Below, one piece after another: positions 63,078 to 64,000 of a stretch of DNA of 64,000 bases. The notes below the pieces were generated by a model, which was not told where the DNA came from, ran no database searches, and saw only the letters and a program-made list of their open reading frames with translations. Location of the stretch: NCBI RefSeq assembly GCF_007829835.1, contig NZ_VIWP01000003.1, positions 558,001 to 622,000 on the forward strand, given 5' to 3'. This DNA comes from Neorhizobium alkalisoli (GTDB lineage Bacteria; Pseudomonadota; Alphaproteobacteria; Rhizobiales; Rhizobiaceae). Position numbers and translations under genes: made by a program. Position 1 is the first letter of the stretch. The number at the start of each line of letters is the position of its first letter.

Positions 63078-63743
63078 TCAAATATTGCCGGACAGGCTGA
63101 AACAGGTCAGCACGGCGCTGTAATGGACGGCGGCGGCGGCAATGACAAAACCGTGCCAGATCGCATTCTGGAAGCGCAACTTCTCCCAGACATGGAAGAT
63201 GACGCCGAGCGAATAGATCAGCCCACCGATAACGATCAGCCATACGGTAACCGGCGGCAGATAGGCGGCGACCGGTTCCATGACCATGACGCCGCTCCAG
63301 CCCATGGCGAGATAGAGCAGGATGGCGAGCTTGTCGTAACGGCCGGGAAACAGGCATTTCAGCGTGATGCCGAAAAGCGCCGTTGCCCAGATCGCGACCA
63401 GCATGAAAAGGATCCAGGGATCGGCCGAGCCACGCTGCAGAAAGGGCGTATAGGTGGCGGCAATCAGGATGAAGATCGCCGAATGATCGAGCCGGCGCAG
63501 CAGCCATTTGGTGCGCGAATGCGGCCAGATATTGTAGGTGAAGGAGATCGACAGGCAGAGAATGAGGCCAAGCCCGTAGATCCAGGCGGCAGCAATCTCT
63601 CCATGGCTCGACCAGACGGTCGCATAGAAGATCAGTGCCGTTGCCCCGACAAGGGCAAAGACGATGCCGATCCCGTTGACCACGCCATCGGCGACGATCT
63701 CGTGGAAATCGTATTTCCGACCGAAATTGAATAACTCGCTCAT
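63078..63743 (-). CDS. hemolysin III / PAQR family membrane protein
   Basis: A 221-residue protein with seven membrane helices. FHEIVADGVVNGIG, SRTKWLLRRLDHSAIFILIAATYTPF and IFHVWEKLRFQNAIWHGFVIAAAAVHY hold the His/Asp metal-binding motifs of the family. Function in bacteria is unclear; the name hemolysin III is historical. ATG 63743 follows AAGGATG. Confidence 0.9.
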   Translation of the reverse strand: MSELFNFGRKYDFHEIVADGVVNGIGIVFALVGATALIFYATVWSSHGEIAAAWIYGLGLILCLSISFTYNIWPHSRTKWLLRRLDHSAIFILIAATYTPFLQRGSADPWILFMLVAIWATALFGITLKCLFPGRYDKLAILLYLAMGWSGVMVMEPVAAYLPPVTVWLIVIGGLIYSLGVIFHVWEKLRFQNAIWHGFVIAAAAVHYSAVLTCFSLSGNI

Positions 63744-63870
63744 CACATCCTTCCGTCCTGACGGATAGAATGAGGGGCGTGGCGGCGGAAGGCAAGCCTC
63801 ACGCCGACGGGCGGGAATCACATTGCGTTGCAGGCGTTTTTAAACATCCTGGCACGGGATCGCGGGACCT

Positions 63871-64000
63871 TTACCGATCGATCAGCACCGAGCATTTCGC
63901 ATGCCGCACAACGCGGTCTGCGGTCGCGCCGATGAAATAGTTGGAAAGATCCGGCACATGCGAGGCGACGATGACGAGGTCGGCGCCGTGCTGTTCGGCG
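63871..64000 (-). CDS. universal stress protein (UspA) family, C-terminal part
   Basis: Partial gene; its start lies beyond the window. The 43 visible codons read GADLVIVASHVPDLSNYFIG followed by ATADRVVRHAKCSVLIDR, the usual C-terminal G-x2-G-x9-G(S/T) ATP-loop and last strand of UspA proteins, slightly altered. Confidence 0.85.
   Translation of the reverse strand, partial: AEQHGADLVIVASHVPDLSNYFIGATADRVVRHAKCSVLIDR

Overview
The window is GC-rich chromosomal DNA of a Rhizobiaceae bacterium (Agrobacterium/Rhizobium/Neorhizobium type). The evidence is a MucR/Ros zinc-finger regulator next to a seven-gene Mrp (Pha) antiporter operon, the alphaproteobacterial families DUF2336, DUF1491, DUF5330 and DUF6456, many GcvA-type LysR and short-chain dehydrogenase genes, and at least eight copies of palindromic intergenic repeats that resemble the rhizobial RIME elements. 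I see no rRNA, tRNA, CRISPR array, prophage or insertion sequence.

Layout. 1-4.2 kb: 3' part of xanthine dehydrogenase xdhB, a GNAT gene, a DMT exporter and the XdhC chaperone. 4.2-7 kb: two paralogous cassettes, each a LysR gene divergent from a 94-residue DUF1127-like protein. 7-16.2 kb: exported Cys-rich protein, ClC transporter, SDR/AraC pair, acyltransferase, an RTX protein interrupted by an amber codon, a Cache-PAS-GGDEF cyclase, and a monooxygenase-like protein. 16.2-19.6 kb: copper operon copA-cueR-copZ with a readable CueR promoter; copA carries two in-frame repeat insertions. 19.7-24.7 kb: second SDR/AraC pair, DeoR-MFS-VOC operon, MarR. 25-28.7 kb: three-subunit membrane-bound polyol/alcohol dehydrogenase (Tat-exported small subunit, GMC flavoprotein, triheme cytochrome c).

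28.9-39.4 kb: LuxR-type regulator, YcgN-family protein, penicillin-binding protein 1A, ArsR regulator, parDE and higBA modules, DUF1214/DUF1254 pair, a 59-residue small gene, DUF2336 protein, DUF1491 protein and another higBA module. 39.5-46.7 kb: peptidoglycan-binding protein, DivJ-type histidine kinase, DUF5330, SufE, DUF6456, a DnaA-domain-IV-like helix-turn-helix protein and MucR. 46.7-53 kb: mrpABCDEFG on the minus strand. 53-64 kb: MsrB, an unrecognised two-gene unit with a four-helix membrane protein, HxlR divergent from an alcohol dehydrogenase broken by a TAA codon, aminoglycoside phosphotransferase-like kinase, aldose epimerase, exo/endonuclease-phosphatase, third SDR with divergent LysR, parDE, GNAT, hemolysin III family protein and the end of a universal stress protein.

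The most notable points are the two repeat elements carried in frame inside copA, the duplicated LysR/DUF1127 cassettes sharing a 12-bp upstream motif, two genes interrupted by single in-frame stop codons, and several small or unknown genes in coupled units.
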